Part shown: positions 55,605-64,000 of the stretch, piece by piece
Layout of the letters: every line of letters starts with the position of its first letter
Position numbering within the stretch: position 1 is the first letter of the stretch
NCBI GenBank assembly: GCA_963667595.2
Contig: CAXXWD010000001.1
Coordinates: forward strand, 186,001-250,000
DNA length: 64,000 bases
From: JAHJQZ01 sp963667595
GTDB lineage: Bacteria; Pseudomonadota; Alphaproteobacteria; Rhizobiales; Devosiaceae
Reading direction: 5' to 3'
Program-made: the position numbers and the translations under genes
The notes under the pieces: generated by a model
Databases searched by the model: none
Seen by the model: the letters and a program-made list of their open reading frames with translations, nothing else
Told to the model about the DNA's origin: nothing

Positions 55605-57209
55605 TTATTCGAACCACCAGCGCGAATAAGCCCGACCGCCTTCCATTTGCTGATCGGAGGCGAGGCTGGGACCGTGCTTGACGTTGGCGCGGCGTGCGCC
55701 AACCATGTTCGGGAAAAACGCGACGATCTGGCCGCCATCGTCGCGGCACAGGGTTTCCATATCCCGATACATGGCCGTACGCTTCGTGTCGTCGAGTTCG
55801 GCTTTGGCCTCAATGAGCAGTTTCTGGAACTGTTCGTTATTCCAGCCGGTGATGTTCCAGGGCGCCCCGTCGCGGTAAAACGTCGAGAACATCATGTCCG
55901 GGGTCAGCCGTGCCCCATAGCTCGCAGCCGCAAACGATTTCTTGCGCCAGATATTGGACCAGTAATTGTCCGCAGGCTCGCGCACGACGTTGATGTCGAT
56001 GCCGCACTTGGCTGCGCTTTCTGCGTAAAGAACGCACATGTCGACGGAGCCGTTGAACACCAGATCGCTCGTCGAGACCGAGATCTTGAGACCTTCTTCG
56101 CCAGCCTTCTTGAGGTGGAACCGCGCCTTGTCGGGATCATAGATCGTCTGTTCGATCTCGGAGTAGTAAGGAATAACCGGACCGATCGGCTGGTCGTTGC
56201 CGATTGTCCCATGGCCGAAGGCCACCTTTTGCAGCACCGCCTCGCGGTCGAATGCGTATTTGAGGGCCTTGCGAACATCCGGATTGTTGAACGGCCCGCT
56301 TGCGCACTGCATGTCGAGGCTGATGACCAATCCGCTCGGCACGTCATCGATCTCAACTCCGGGACTGCGGGCAAGCAAAGCGACCGTCTTGAGATCGACA
56401 TCGCTGATTGCGTCAAATTCCTTGGTCATCAGACCGTTGACGCGCGCATTCGCATCGCTGACACCGAAAATCTTCACCGAGTCGAAATAGGTCGTGCGGT
56501 GATATCCTTCGTATCTTGAGAACGACGCCTGCACGCCCGGGTCGAAGGATTCCAGCTTGTAGGGACCGGCACCGATGCCGGATTCCCAATCCGGTTCGCC
56601 ATCCGCACCAGCCGGCATGATTGCCAGATGGTAATCGGCAAGCAGATAGGGCAGATCGGCGGTGCCAACCTTCATTTTCACCACGACCGTCAGCTTGCCG
56701 TCGGCCTGAATATCTTCAACGTCCAGCAAGAGCCCCTTGGCGCCGGACCGCGAATCCTCTCTGCGATGGAAGTTGAGCGAAGCGACGACATCGTCTGCCG
56801 TCAGATCCTTGCCATTGTGGAACTGCTGGCCCTCGAACAGCTTGAAGCGCCACACCTTGGCATCCGGTGATGCCTCCCAGCTTTCCGCAGAGTCCGAACC
56901 CAGAGAATTGGTGGGTGTCAGCTCGGTAAGGTAGGTACGGCAGCACCTGTTGACATGAATCATGAAGGCGCCGGCGGCAGAACCTGGATCCAGAGTGTCC
57001 GTCGTGCTCGCGTCTGTTACGCCCGTCCTGAAAAAGCCACCGGACTTGGGAGTGGCCGCCATGACGTTCCCTGACCACAGCGTTCCGGCCGCCGCCGTTG
57101 TCATCCCCAGGGCGATTGCCCTTTCCATGAAAGCACGGCGAGACATCTGCCCGCCGATTGCGGCACGCACTGCATTGTCGACAAACTTGGTAGAAGCATC
57201 ACTCGGCAT
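55605..57209 (-). CDS. ABC transporter substrate-binding protein, family 5, with Tat signal
   Basis: 534 residues. The N-terminus carries a twin-arginine signal (MSRRAFMERAIALGMTTAAA, residues 22-41), so it is likely exported folded. The mature part has the SBP_bac_5 landmarks YLTELTPTNSLGSDSAESWEASPD, RFKLFEGQQFHNGKDLTADDVV and RVNGLMTKEFDAI. ATG 57209 has GGGAG. First gene of the operon, with an operator at 57380-57393. Given the FrlD/FrlB-like genes next door, its ligand is likely a fructosyl-amino acid or other Amadori compound, not a peptide. Confidence 0.92.
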   Translation of the reverse strand: MPSDASTKFVDNAVRAAIGGQMSRRAFMERAIALGMTTAAAGTLWSGNVMAATPKSGGFFRTGVTDASTTDTLDPGSAAGAFMIHVNRCCRTYLTELTPTNSLGSDSAESWEASPDAKVWRFKLFEGQQFHNGKDLTADDVVASLNFHRREDSRSGAKGLLLDVEDIQADGKLTVVVKMKVGTADLPYLLADYHLAIMPAGADGEPDWESGIGAGPYKLESFDPGVQASFSRYEGYHRTTYFDSVKIFGVSDANARVNGLMTKEFDAISDVDLKTVALLARSPGVEIDDVPSGLVISLDMQCASGPFNNPDVRKALKYAFDREAVLQKVAFGHGTIGNDQPIGPVIPYYSEIEQTIYDPDKARFHLKKAGEEGLKISVSTSDLVFNGSVDMCVLYAESAAKCGIDINVVREPADNYWSNIWRKKSFAAASYGARLTPDMMFSTFYRDGAPWNITGWNNEQFQKLLIEAKAELDDTKRTAMYRDMETLCRDDGGQIVAFFPNMVGARRANVKHGPSLASDQQMEGGRAYSRWWFE

Positions 57210-57379
57210 TTGTCTCTCCCTTTTCAGACAAAACTCATTGCTGCATCTGCACCTTGCAGACTGCGGTTTCGACCGGGCGGCTCCGACTGGATCGACTTGC
57301 CCCCTGCCGTTTTGCGGTCTTTCATCACACCCGGTCGCCGGCTTTTTCCGGCCATTTCATCGGGCGCTCCTTCCATATG

Positions 57380-57393
57380 TGAGAACGTTCGCA
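57380..57393. promoter_or_regulatory. LacI-type operator 1 (binding-protein promoter)
   Basis: TGAGAACGTTCGCA, a 14-bp near-palindrome around GAACGTTC with one mismatched pair. An identical 14-mer is at 60028-60041. It lies 170 bases upstream of the binding-protein start. Confidence 0.7.
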
Positions 57394-57518
57394 CTTATGA
57401 GGTTGCAATGTCAAGCCTTGAAGTGCATCCTTGTTACGGTATCGTTGATCCAGTCCACATATTCTCAGCATTGAGCCGCTTTTTCAAACCATTGCCGGCC
57501 TGCCAACATAACTCATAG

Positions 57519-57532
57519 TGGGAGCGCTCTCA
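57519..57532. promoter_or_regulatory. LacI-type operator 2 (regulator promoter)
   Basis: TGGGAGCGCTCTCA has the same plan as the other two sites (TGNGA-CG-TC-CA with one mismatch at position 3/12). It is 146 bases before the LacI start and could mediate autoregulation. The 468-base gap around it holds no other gene. Confidence 0.5.
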
Positions 57533-57677
57533 GCATTCAGTCACTCCTGGTCGGCAGGGTCAAGATGGAACTGTCGATCCGGGACGTCCCGGTTCGGATC
57601 TAGCTGCTGGACAACCACCTGAACAATGGGGCAAAAGACAACAATGACAAAGACCTGGCAGAGCAAGGGAGGAAGCG

Positions 57678-58769
57678 ATGGTCGGTAAGAAATCGGGTGC
57701 GACCATAGCGGACGTGGCCAAGCTCGCGGGGGTTAGCACAGCAACAGCCGGCCGTGTCTTGGGTGATTATGGCTACTCAAGCGGCGAGAAAAGAGAAAAG
57801 GTTCTCACAGCAGCCAAGTCATTGGGTTATAGACCTAATCTTGTCGCACGCGGCTTGATCACCGGCCGCAGCAAAACCATAGGCGTCGTCGCGGGCGATA
57901 TTCAGAGCGCATTTTACGCCAGCATTATCCGCGGCATTTCCGATGTTGCCGAACGGAACGAAATTGGCCTCATCATCACCAACAGCGACGAGAACGTGAC
58001 CCATGAGATGCGCTCGGTACGGCTGTTGATAGAAAAGCAGGTCGACGGCGTGATCCTGTCTCCATGCGCGCCTGAGGGAGGCAAGCATCTGGATGAGCTG
58101 ATCGACGCCGGAATTCCCATAGTGCAGATCGACAGACAGGTTGAAAACCTGACTGCCGACTTCGTCGGGATTGACAACCGCGCGGGGGCTCGGGACGCGG
58201 TGAAACGCCTTATCGATCTGGGACACACACAGATCGGAATGGTTGGAGAGCTTGTGCACGCCAAATGGACGATCGAGCGGTTCATCGCTGCGGTAGCCGA
58301 TCAATCGGTGTCCTCGGAAATGCTGTATCCGAGCTGGCAAAGACTGCACGGCTTCATCGAGGCGCACCTCAGCATGGGGCTGAAGGTCAATCCCCGACTG
58401 ATCCGTCAGGTCGGAAGCTACGCGACCGACGCCGCCGAACGGCAGATGCAGTTGCTTCTTGCGGGTGGCGACCGGCCAACCGCCGTCTTTACGGCCGACG
58501 GCGTCATGACCGCAGGCGCCATGGCTGCGATCGGCGCGAGCCGGCTTCGTCTGCCAGACGACCTCTCGATTGTCTGCTTTGACGACCTCGACTGGATGAA
58601 CTTCCTGCAACCTGGCATAGACGCCGTAGCCCAACCACGCGGAGCGATGGGCGAGGCCGCCGCACAACTTCTGCTCGACCGCATCGAAGGATCCGACATC
58701 GCACCACAAAAGATCATCATGGCGTCACGCCTTCTGCCGCGCGGATCGGTCGCCCCACCGCATCACTGA
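57678..58769 (+). CDS. LacI family transcriptional regulator of the fructosamine cluster
   Basis: 363 residues. HTH ATIADVAKLAGVSTATAGRVLG, hinge VARGLITGRS, then the sugar-binding effector domain (IGVVAGDIQSAFYASIIRGISDVA ... LSIVCFDDLDWMNFLQPGIDAVAQP). It lies between the transporter operon (divergent) and the FrlD-like gene. Three shared operators mark its regulon. RBS GGAGG at about 57670. Confidence 0.93.
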   Translation: MVGKKSGATIADVAKLAGVSTATAGRVLGDYGYSSGEKREKVLTAAKSLGYRPNLVARGLITGRSKTIGVVAGDIQSAFYASIIRGISDVAERNEIGLIITNSDENVTHEMRSVRLLIEKQVDGVILSPCAPEGGKHLDELIDAGIPIVQIDRQVENLTADFVGIDNRAGARDAVKRLIDLGHTQIGMVGELVHAKWTIERFIAAVADQSVSSEMLYPSWQRLHGFIEAHLSMGLKVNPRLIRQVGSYATDAAERQMQLLLAGGDRPTAVFTADGVMTAGAMAAIGASRLRLPDDLSIVCFDDLDWMNFLQPGIDAVAQPRGAMGEAAAQLLLDRIEGSDIAPQKIIMASRLLPRGSVAPPHH

Positions 58770-59152
58770 CGCAATTGCATGGAATTCGCGTACTGACAAA
58801 AGGGCATGGTCAGCCTGTTTGCCAAAAGCGGAAAATCCGGAATGAAAGACATCAAGGCGCCAGCTCTTCATCGATCCGCAGCGCCTCTTTCCCCGCTGGC
58901 AGCCGGCTAGGGACTGTCAACACGGCATATGGCCCCGGAACGCAACATCGCCTTCAGGTAAGCTCGCAAAAACTCTTTATTTATTGATGCTTAGGGTGTT
59001 TCCGGAAAAAGCCGTCACCCCTTTTCCCGGTTCGAAAATCCGACCACTCAAGAGCTTGGGGCCAGGCACCCGATCCACCTGAACGAGACCCGCTCCACAA
59101 CAGGGTGATCCGGTTTCGTCCCAATATGCGGGAACAATTTCGGTTCAACGTC
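58770..59152. other. 383-base gap between convergent LacI and kinase genes
   Basis: Nothing recognisable: no credible reading frame and no strong hairpin. A short A/T stretch occurs at about 58972-58990. Confidence 0.5.
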
Positions 59153-59989
59153 TCAGGGCACCATTTCATCGATATTGGCGTCAATCTCGATCGGCACGCC
59201 ATGCCCCAACGCGCCAAAATGCCGGCAGGTATCCGCCGAGGCTTGCGCTGCGGCCTCCAGCAACTGGGTCGGTTCTTCTCCAGCGAGCAAGCCGTACAAG
59301 GTTCTCGCGGCAAATGTGTCGCCGGCACCCAGGGTGTCGATCACATCGACAGACTTTGCCGACACCGAATAGACCATGTCCTTGTTGGACAACAGCGCGC
59401 CCGCCTTGCCGCGCGTTACCAATGCCCATTCCGCACCAGCATCCAGCAATTGCCTTTGCAGCTCCAGAGCATCCTTTTCCGCAAGATCGCCCCCCGAACT
59501 GGCGGCAAAATAGCAAAGCGGCGCCACCGCCTGGATGTGAGCGGCGTCGCGGCTGGTTGAAAAATCATAAGACAGTCTCGTCCGGCTCGCCACGGCCTGA
59601 AGCATACCGTCGAGTCCGCTTGATCTGCCGACATGAACGGCATCGAAACCTGCAATAAAATCCAGCTCGTCCGCGCCCGGCGTGAACACCGAAACCCCAA
59701 GATCGAACGCCAGGAAAACGCGATCTCCATTCTGGTGTCCGATGATGCAGTATGCTGTCGTGCCTTCGTCGCTCACCAGCAGATGCGAAATGTCGACGCC
59801 TTCGGCACTGAGCGCGGAACGAATGAGCCGCCCGGCCGGATCGTTGGCAACACGTCCCACATAGGCAGCCTGCCCGCCAAATCGGCTGACATATGTCGCG
59901 ACATTGAGCGTGTTTCCTCCTGGGTACATCACCCCATTGGCAACATAGCAATCCACGACATTATCACCCATTGCAACGAGTCTGACCAT
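59153..59989 (-). CDS. PfkB family kinase, fructoselysine 6-kinase (FrlD)-like
   Basis: About 278 residues. It opens with MGDNVVDCYVANGVMYPGGNTLNVATYVSRFG, which resembles FrlD (GDNCVDIY...GGNAVNVA). The C-terminal PfkB signature DTLGAGDTFAARTLYGLL has the catalytic Asp. ATG 59989 is chosen (GAGTGG upstream); GTG 59998 is possible. FrlD phosphorylates fructosyl-lysine at C6. It is divergent from the SIS gene with an operator between them, so the two form a kinase-deglycase pair. Confidence 0.85.
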   Translation of the reverse strand: MVRLVAMGDNVVDCYVANGVMYPGGNTLNVATYVSRFGGQAAYVGRVANDPAGRLIRSALSAEGVDISHLLVSDEGTTAYCIIGHQNGDRVFLAFDLGVSVFTPGADELDFIAGFDAVHVGRSSGLDGMLQAVASRTRLSYDFSTSRDAAHIQAVAPLCYFAASSGGDLAEKDALELQRQLLDAGAEWALVTRGKAGALLSNKDMVYSVSAKSVDVIDTLGAGDTFAARTLYGLLAGEEPTQLLEAAAQASADTCRHFGALGHGVPIEIDANIDEMVP

Positions 59990-60027
59990 TCCACTCACAC
60001 TGACGAGAATTTCGTATTGACTTAGTG

Positions 60028-60041
60028 TGAGAACGTTCGCA
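60028..60041. promoter_or_regulatory. LacI-type operator 3 (kinase/SIS divergent promoter)
   Basis: Exact copy of TGAGAACGTTCGCA found at 57380-57393, lying 39 bases from the kinase start and 120 bases from the SIS start. It links these genes to the ABC operon through one repressor. Confidence 0.75.
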
Positions 60042-60160
60042 TATTGCGGTCGTAGCTGTCAACGCAATATGCGCCTCCCCTGCTACATCAGGTCAATTTC
60101 TGCCGCGCACGGGCCGGCCACGGCCGAGCACGCGGTGCAAAACAGGATGCAATAGGCTTC

Positions 60161-61162
60161 ATGAAAACCGAACTTAATGCCGACGTTTCCGGGGCTCTGC
60201 GCGCCATTGAGGGCCGCAGGATAGACAACGTGTTCCTGGTTGCCTGTGGCGGCTCTCTCTCAGTAATGCACCCCGGCAAGTACTTCCTTGATCGTCACGC
60301 CAAGGTACTCAACAGCGACATGTACAATGGCGCCGAATTCGTGGCCCGCAATCCTTTGAAGCTCAACGAGAACGCGCTGGTGATTCTGTGCTCGCAAACC
60401 GGCACCACCAAGGAAACGGTTCGCGCCGCAGCGTTTGCGCGCGCCAAGGGTGCAGCCACGATCGGAATGACGCTCGATCCGAACTCACCCCTGGCCGCAG
60501 AATCCGAATTTGTCGTCCAGTATCAGGCATCCTACACAACGGGAATTCCCATCGACGCCGCAGAGTCCAATTACGGCGTTCTCTATATGCTGCTGGCTGG
60601 GCTCCTGAGGCAGGTCGAAGGCACCGATGTCGTTGCGTCCCTTTTGTCCAGCCTCAACAGTTTTCAGCCGGCGGTCGACCGCGCGCACCGGGACCTCAAG
60701 CCTTTGTTCGACGACTACGCCCCCAAACTTGCAGCCAAGAATGTGATCTATACGCTTGCCAGCGGTGCCGATTACGGCGCCGCCTATTCCTTTTCGACCT
60801 GCGTGCTTTTGGAAATGCTGTGGATCAACTCGCAGGCCATCCATGCCAATGAGTTTTTCCATGGCCCGTTCGAAATAACGGACAAGGATGCGAGTTTCGT
60901 CGCCTTGATCGGACTTGATGAAACGCGCCACATCGAGCAAAGAGCTGCCGACTTCGCCCTGCGCTTCGGATCGAAAGAAAATATCCTCGTGCTGGACGCG
61001 AAGCTACTGGACTTGAGCGGCATCGACGAGGCGTTCCAGGGATATTTCGTCCCCTTTATCTTCTTCGACACGCTGTGGCGTTTTGCGTATCAGATTGCCG
61101 ATATTCGCAAGCATCCCATGCTCGAAGGACGCCGCTACATGAAGAAAATCAGCGACTACTGA
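60161..61162 (+). CDS. SIS domain protein, fructoselysine 6-phosphate deglycase (FrlB)-like
   Basis: 333 residues with two SIS domains: NVFLVACGGSLSVM, LVILCSQTGTTKETVRAA in the first, and NVIYTLASGADYGAAYSF, HANEFFHGPFEI in the second. EFFHGPFEI and the ending EGRRYMKKISDY match the FrlB pattern (EFRHGPLEI, RRY...EY). FrlB splits fructoselysine 6-phosphate into glucose 6-phosphate and lysine. With the FrlD-like kinase this makes a two-step Amadori route. The lysine could be a different amine here. Confidence 0.85.
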   Translation: MKTELNADVSGALRAIEGRRIDNVFLVACGGSLSVMHPGKYFLDRHAKVLNSDMYNGAEFVARNPLKLNENALVILCSQTGTTKETVRAAAFARAKGAATIGMTLDPNSPLAAESEFVVQYQASYTTGIPIDAAESNYGVLYMLLAGLLRQVEGTDVVASLLSSLNSFQPAVDRAHRDLKPLFDDYAPKLAAKNVIYTLASGADYGAAYSFSTCVLLEMLWINSQAIHANEFFHGPFEITDKDASFVALIGLDETRHIEQRAADFALRFGSKENILVLDAKLLDLSGIDEAFQGYFVPFIFFDTLWRFAYQIADIRKHPMLEGRRYMKKISDY

Positions 61163-61374
61163 TATCTTCGGTGTGTGATGTGCCGTTTTGCGTGAAAAGG
61201 GGTGCATTTCTGAAAGAACCGGCAATATCGGAGTTGGCGCGCTGCGTGCCTACTCTTGCTCCGCCAGAAGAAATTTTTGGAATCATCTCTGACATCGACG
61301 CCGGAGAATCTTGCGCGAAGCGCGACGATTTCGATGAAAAATCTGGCAGATGGCCTTGTTCGCAATCGTAAAGT

Positions 61375-61905
61375 CTAGCTTAGGTGCGCGCCAACAGGAA
61401 CGGTAAGTTCGTCCTTCACAAGCTCCATGACCACGAAGGAATGGGTCTGCTGCACATTCGGAAGCTTGCCGATAAAATCTTCCAGCAAGTTCTTGTAGTG
61501 AGTAATATCTCTCGTTCTTACTTTGAGAATGTAGTCGAAATTACCTGCCACCATATAGCAGCACTGTACTTCCGGGATCAGGCGAACCGCCGATTTGAAC
61601 CGAGCGAGCGCATCGTCGCTGGTTTTGTCGAGGGTGACAAGGACGACGACGACATGGCCCGCGTCAAGACGGGCAGGATCGAGCTCCGCACGATAGCCAC
61701 GAATTAACCCTTGTCTTTCCAGTCTCTTAACGCGTTCAGCGCACGGAGTCTTGGACAGATTCACCCTGGCGGACAACTCCACGATCGACAGCCTGCCATC
61801 GTTTTGAAGCTCCTCGAGAATGCGCAGATCGATGCGGTCCATGGACATCATTTGGTGGTAGGCCTTTTTCCTATCATAGGCGGAATTAATAGGGTTTCCG
61901 TCCAT
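61375..61905 (-). CDS. Lrp/AsnC family transcriptional regulator
   Basis: About 176 residues. HTH DRIDLRILEELQNDGRLSIVELSARVNLSKTP, then the RAM effector domain (GHVVVVLVTLDKTSDDALARF, QCCYMVAGNFDYILKVRTRD). ATG 61905 is the first ATG; ATG 61851 lies just before the HTH. Divergent from the MFS gene, which it probably regulates in response to an amino acid. The 212 bases before it (61163-61374) hold nothing recognisable. Confidence 0.9.
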   Translation of the reverse strand: MDGNPINSAYDRKKAYHQMMSMDRIDLRILEELQNDGRLSIVELSARVNLSKTPCAERVKRLERQGLIRGYRAELDPARLDAGHVVVVLVTLDKTSDDALARFKSAVRLIPEVQCCYMVAGNFDYILKVRTRDITHYKNLLEDFIGKLPNVQQTHSFVVMELVKDELTVPVGAHLS

Positions 61906-61994
61906 TCTTTTTTTTATTTCGAAGCCTTTTCCTGCGATTTCCAACTAATACTTCGGCGAATGTGACTAGTCAACGCTCTGCAGGAGTAAACCAC

Positions 61995-63335
61995 ATGTTG
62001 TCTATCGCGGTTTCTGTTGACGCGCCAAAGACGCGTTCGGCAGCATCCAAACGCCGCTTTCTCGCAAGGCTGGTCGCCGTTCTCACCGGCGGAATGATTC
62101 TCGACGGCTACATCCTCGGGATCCTTGGTCCGGTAACGAATGCAATCAAGGCGGATCTGGGCATGTCGACGCTCGCCACCGGCCTGGTCGCGTCGGCGGC
62201 ACTGTTCGGCATCCTGATTGGCTCGCCGCTGGGCGGATGGGCGGGCGACCGGATTGGCCGGCGGCCGCTTTTCCTGACCGACATGGGCCTGTTGGTGATG
62301 ACTTCGGCGATGCAGTTCTTCGTCGATTCGGCGACATCGCTGTTCATCGTCAGACTGTTGATGGGCATCGCCATCGGCACGGAATACTCCGTTGGCTGGC
62401 CTCTGATGTCGGAATTCTCGCCCGCCCGGCTGCGTGGGCGTCTGATGGGCTTTACCGTCCTTGCATGGTTCATAGGGTTCATGCTCGGCTACATGACGGG
62501 CTACGTGCTGAGTATTCCCGAACCGCTGCCTTGGCGGATCATTTTGGGAACGAGCACCGTAATCGCCGCCGTTTTGTTCGTGACACGCATCGGCCTGCCC
62601 GAGTCACCGCGCTGGTTATGGAGCAAAGGCCGCAAGGACGAAGCCCGCGCCGTCGCGCTCAAATACCTGGAAAGCGCCGATGACACGACAGACATGGAAA
62701 AAGAACTGTCGCGTCAGGGACGGTTTATGGATCTGTTCTCCAAAAGACACTGGCGAACGACGGTTTTCGTTTCCTGGTTCTGGTTCTGCAATGTCCTGCC
62801 GTACTTCGCGATAGCGACATTCGCCGAAAACGTATTGGCGCAATACGGCCTCAGCGGAGGTCTCGCCGGTGGCGTGGGTTTGTCGATGGTGGCGGTCGTC
62901 GGCGTTGTCTTTACGATAGCCTTGATCGACAAGGCCGGTCGACGCCTGTTCACCGTTCCGCCGCAATGGATCACCGTGGCCATCTTTCTGGTCATAGGCC
63001 TATGGTCGAACGCGCCATCCCCTATTGTCCTGGCTCTTTTCCTGCTCTTTTCGTTCCTCAACGCAATGAACGCCACGCTGACAAGCATCTACCCCGGCGA
63101 AGTCTTTCCAACCGAGGTTCGTTGCATCGGTACGGGATTTGCGGCCGCCATCAGCCGGGTCGGCGCCGGCATGGGGACGTTCCTGCTGCCGATCGGAATG
63201 GAGAAATACGGGGTTTCGATCGTCATGCTGGTCGCGGCATTCGTGGTGCTAAGCAGTGCCGTGGTGTCCCAGATGTGGGCTCCAGAGACGAAAGGACGAA
63301 GTCTCAGCGAGACGGCCGCCGGGTATTCGACCTGA
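61995..63335 (+). CDS. MFS transporter, sugar-porter/organic-acid symporter type
   Basis: 446 residues with twelve predicted transmembrane segments. GGWAGDRIGRRPLFL is the loop 2-3 MFS motif, PESPRWLWSKGRKDEAR follows TM6, and PETKGRSLSE closes TM12, as in the sugar-porter family. ATG 61995 has AGGAG; GTG 61962 is upstream in frame. The substrate is unknown; the Lrp neighbour suggests an amino acid derivative or organic acid. Confidence 0.9.
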   Translation: MLSIAVSVDAPKTRSAASKRRFLARLVAVLTGGMILDGYILGILGPVTNAIKADLGMSTLATGLVASAALFGILIGSPLGGWAGDRIGRRPLFLTDMGLLVMTSAMQFFVDSATSLFIVRLLMGIAIGTEYSVGWPLMSEFSPARLRGRLMGFTVLAWFIGFMLGYMTGYVLSIPEPLPWRIILGTSTVIAAVLFVTRIGLPESPRWLWSKGRKDEARAVALKYLESADDTTDMEKELSRQGRFMDLFSKRHWRTTVFVSWFWFCNVLPYFAIATFAENVLAQYGLSGGLAGGVGLSMVAVVGVVFTIALIDKAGRRLFTVPPQWITVAIFLVIGLWSNAPSPIVLALFLLFSFLNAMNATLTSIYPGEVFPTEVRCIGTGFAAAISRVGAGMGTFLLPIGMEKYGVSIVMLVAAFVVLSSAVVSQMWAPETKGRSLSETAAGYST

Positions 63336-63422
63336 GCGCGACACTGGTTCGGGCATCACCTTCATCCGGTCGGCGCACAAGATCCTGATAACTGGCGGCC
63401 ACATGAAAGCCGCCTCCAAGGC

Positions 63423-63444
63423 GCTCGCCCCCTACGGGGCGAGC
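63423..63444. terminator. Hairpin between convergent MFS and phosphodiesterase genes
   Basis: GCTCGCCCC (63423-63431) and GGGGCGAGC (63436-63444) form a 9-bp stem with a 4-base loop. A second small stem, GGCGGC/GCCGCC (63394-63414), is just upstream. It probably ends transcription from both sides, although no long T-run is present. Confidence 0.5.
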
Positions 63445-63484
63445 CTTCCGGGTCTCGCCCCATAATATGCGCGCGATCAGAAGG

Positions 63485-64000
63485 TTACGCCGCCGCCCGG
63501 TCAACCATCGAACGAAGCCAGTCGACGTCGTCGCCGGACAGGGTGTCGATGAGGCCGGCCTTCAGCGCACCGAGCAGGAATTCGGTCCAGGCGAGCCCCG
63601 CCCGTTCCGCCTGTGCAATGATTTCGGGCTTATAGGCATGACAGCGGATCGACATCCCGGCGTCGTGCAGCGCCCTCGCATCCTCAATGAAATAAACAGA
63701 GAGGTCGATGCACATCTCGTCAAGATTGGCGGAGCGCGCCACGGCAACCGGATCGCCGAGCCGCTCGTGGATGATCGCGCCGGTCTTGAGCCCGGGGATG
63801 AGCGCCTTGGCGTCTTTTAGGCTGACATGGTCGAACGAAATCATCATGACGCGGTCGAGATCGCCCGGGCGGTTGAGAGTGCGTCTGAGCGCCTCGTAAT
63901 AACGTGGCAGGTCGCGCTTCTCCTTGATCTCGATTTCGAGCCCCATATCGAGTTCGTGAGCGAGATCAACCGCCTCGCGCAGCGAGGGAATGCGTTCGCC
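63485..64000 (-). CDS. ugpQ: Glycerophosphodiester phosphodiesterase (UgpQ-like), 5' end beyond window
   Basis: C-terminal ~171 residues of a GDPD-family enzyme; the frame is open to the window edge, reading ERIPSLREAVDLAHELDMGLEIEIKEK at its visible start (the ExxIP..EAv..ap..iEieiK region of GDPDs). The rest holds MISFDHVSLKDAKALIPGLKTG and a C-terminal CHAYKPEIIAQAERAGLAW segment (family: W..n........GvDGi.TD). It would release glycerol 3-phosphate from phosphodiesters. The catalytic His pair lies outside the window. Confidence 0.85.
   Translation of the reverse strand, partial: GERIPSLREAVDLAHELDMGLEIEIKEKRDLPRYYEALRRTLNRPGDLDRVMMISFDHVSLKDAKALIPGLKTGAIIHERLGDPVAVARSANLDEMCIDLSVYFIEDARALHDAGMSIRCHAYKPEIIAQAERAGLAWTEFLLGALKAGLIDTLSGDDVDWLRSMVDRAAA

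Overview
The window is about 60% G+C and looks like an alphaproteobacterial replicon, most likely Hyphomicrobiales (Rhizobiales). The grounds are the GlpSTPQV-type glycerol ABC transporter with its DUF2160 membrane protein, rhizobial-style ABC uptake operons, and tight ATGA-coupled operons. No rRNA, tRNA, phage, insertion sequence, replication or CRISPR feature was seen. Almost everything is solute uptake plus the matching catabolic enzymes and local regulators, as is typical of a rhizobial secondary replicon or an accessory metabolic part of a chromosome.

Layout. 1-2448 (+): end of a ribose/fructose-type ABC transporter plus an SDR dehydrogenase. 2515-9618 (-): a polar-amino-acid ABC transporter followed by a protein of the isocyanide-synthase (DIT1/PvcA) family, a ROK kinase, a GntR/FCD regulator, a divergent glucosamine-6-phosphate-deaminase-like enzyme and, after a hairpin, a methyltransferase. 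10017-17524 (-): class I aldolase, FGGY kinase, GntR/UTRA regulator, then DhaL, DhaM, HPr, EI and DhaK. 19104-22682 (+): a sugar ABC transporter. One operator-like motif (GTAC-N9-GTAC) occurs three times between 14.3 and 18.7 kb and appears to tie these last two blocks into one regulon.

22756-28741 (-): glycerol ABC transporter. 29144-31742 (+): glpD, broken by a one-base frameshift in a C run, and a glpR-type repressor. 32404-38658 (+): a GlpA-like flavoprotein, a GlpB-like flavoprotein and an 1154-residue fusion of DUF1667, an Fe-S domain, a GltD/NfnB-like module and a PyrK/NfnA-like module. This suggests a non-standard electron route for glycerol 3-phosphate oxidation.

38767-47470: an apparent difructose anhydride (DFA III) or inulin-oligomer operon (ABC transporter, GH91, GH32) with a divergent LacI repressor and twin operators. 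47601-51701: small genes (DUF1284, LysE exporter, LysR regulator), a TPP riboswitch in front of a Nudix hydrolase, and a beta-hydroxyacid dehydrogenase. 51877-61162: a peptide-type ABC transporter with a Tat-exported binding protein, a LacI regulator, an FrlD-like kinase and an FrlB-like SIS deglycase, which reads as a fructosyl-amine (Amadori compound) pathway. The same operator occurs at three places there. 61375-64000: Lrp regulator with a divergent MFS transporter, and the end of a glycerophosphodiester phosphodiesterase.

The most unusual items are the isocyanide-synthase-family protein inside a sugar-amine type operon and the GlpA/GlpB/Nfn-like fusion module. All functions are read from sequence motifs and family knowledge; no database search was run.
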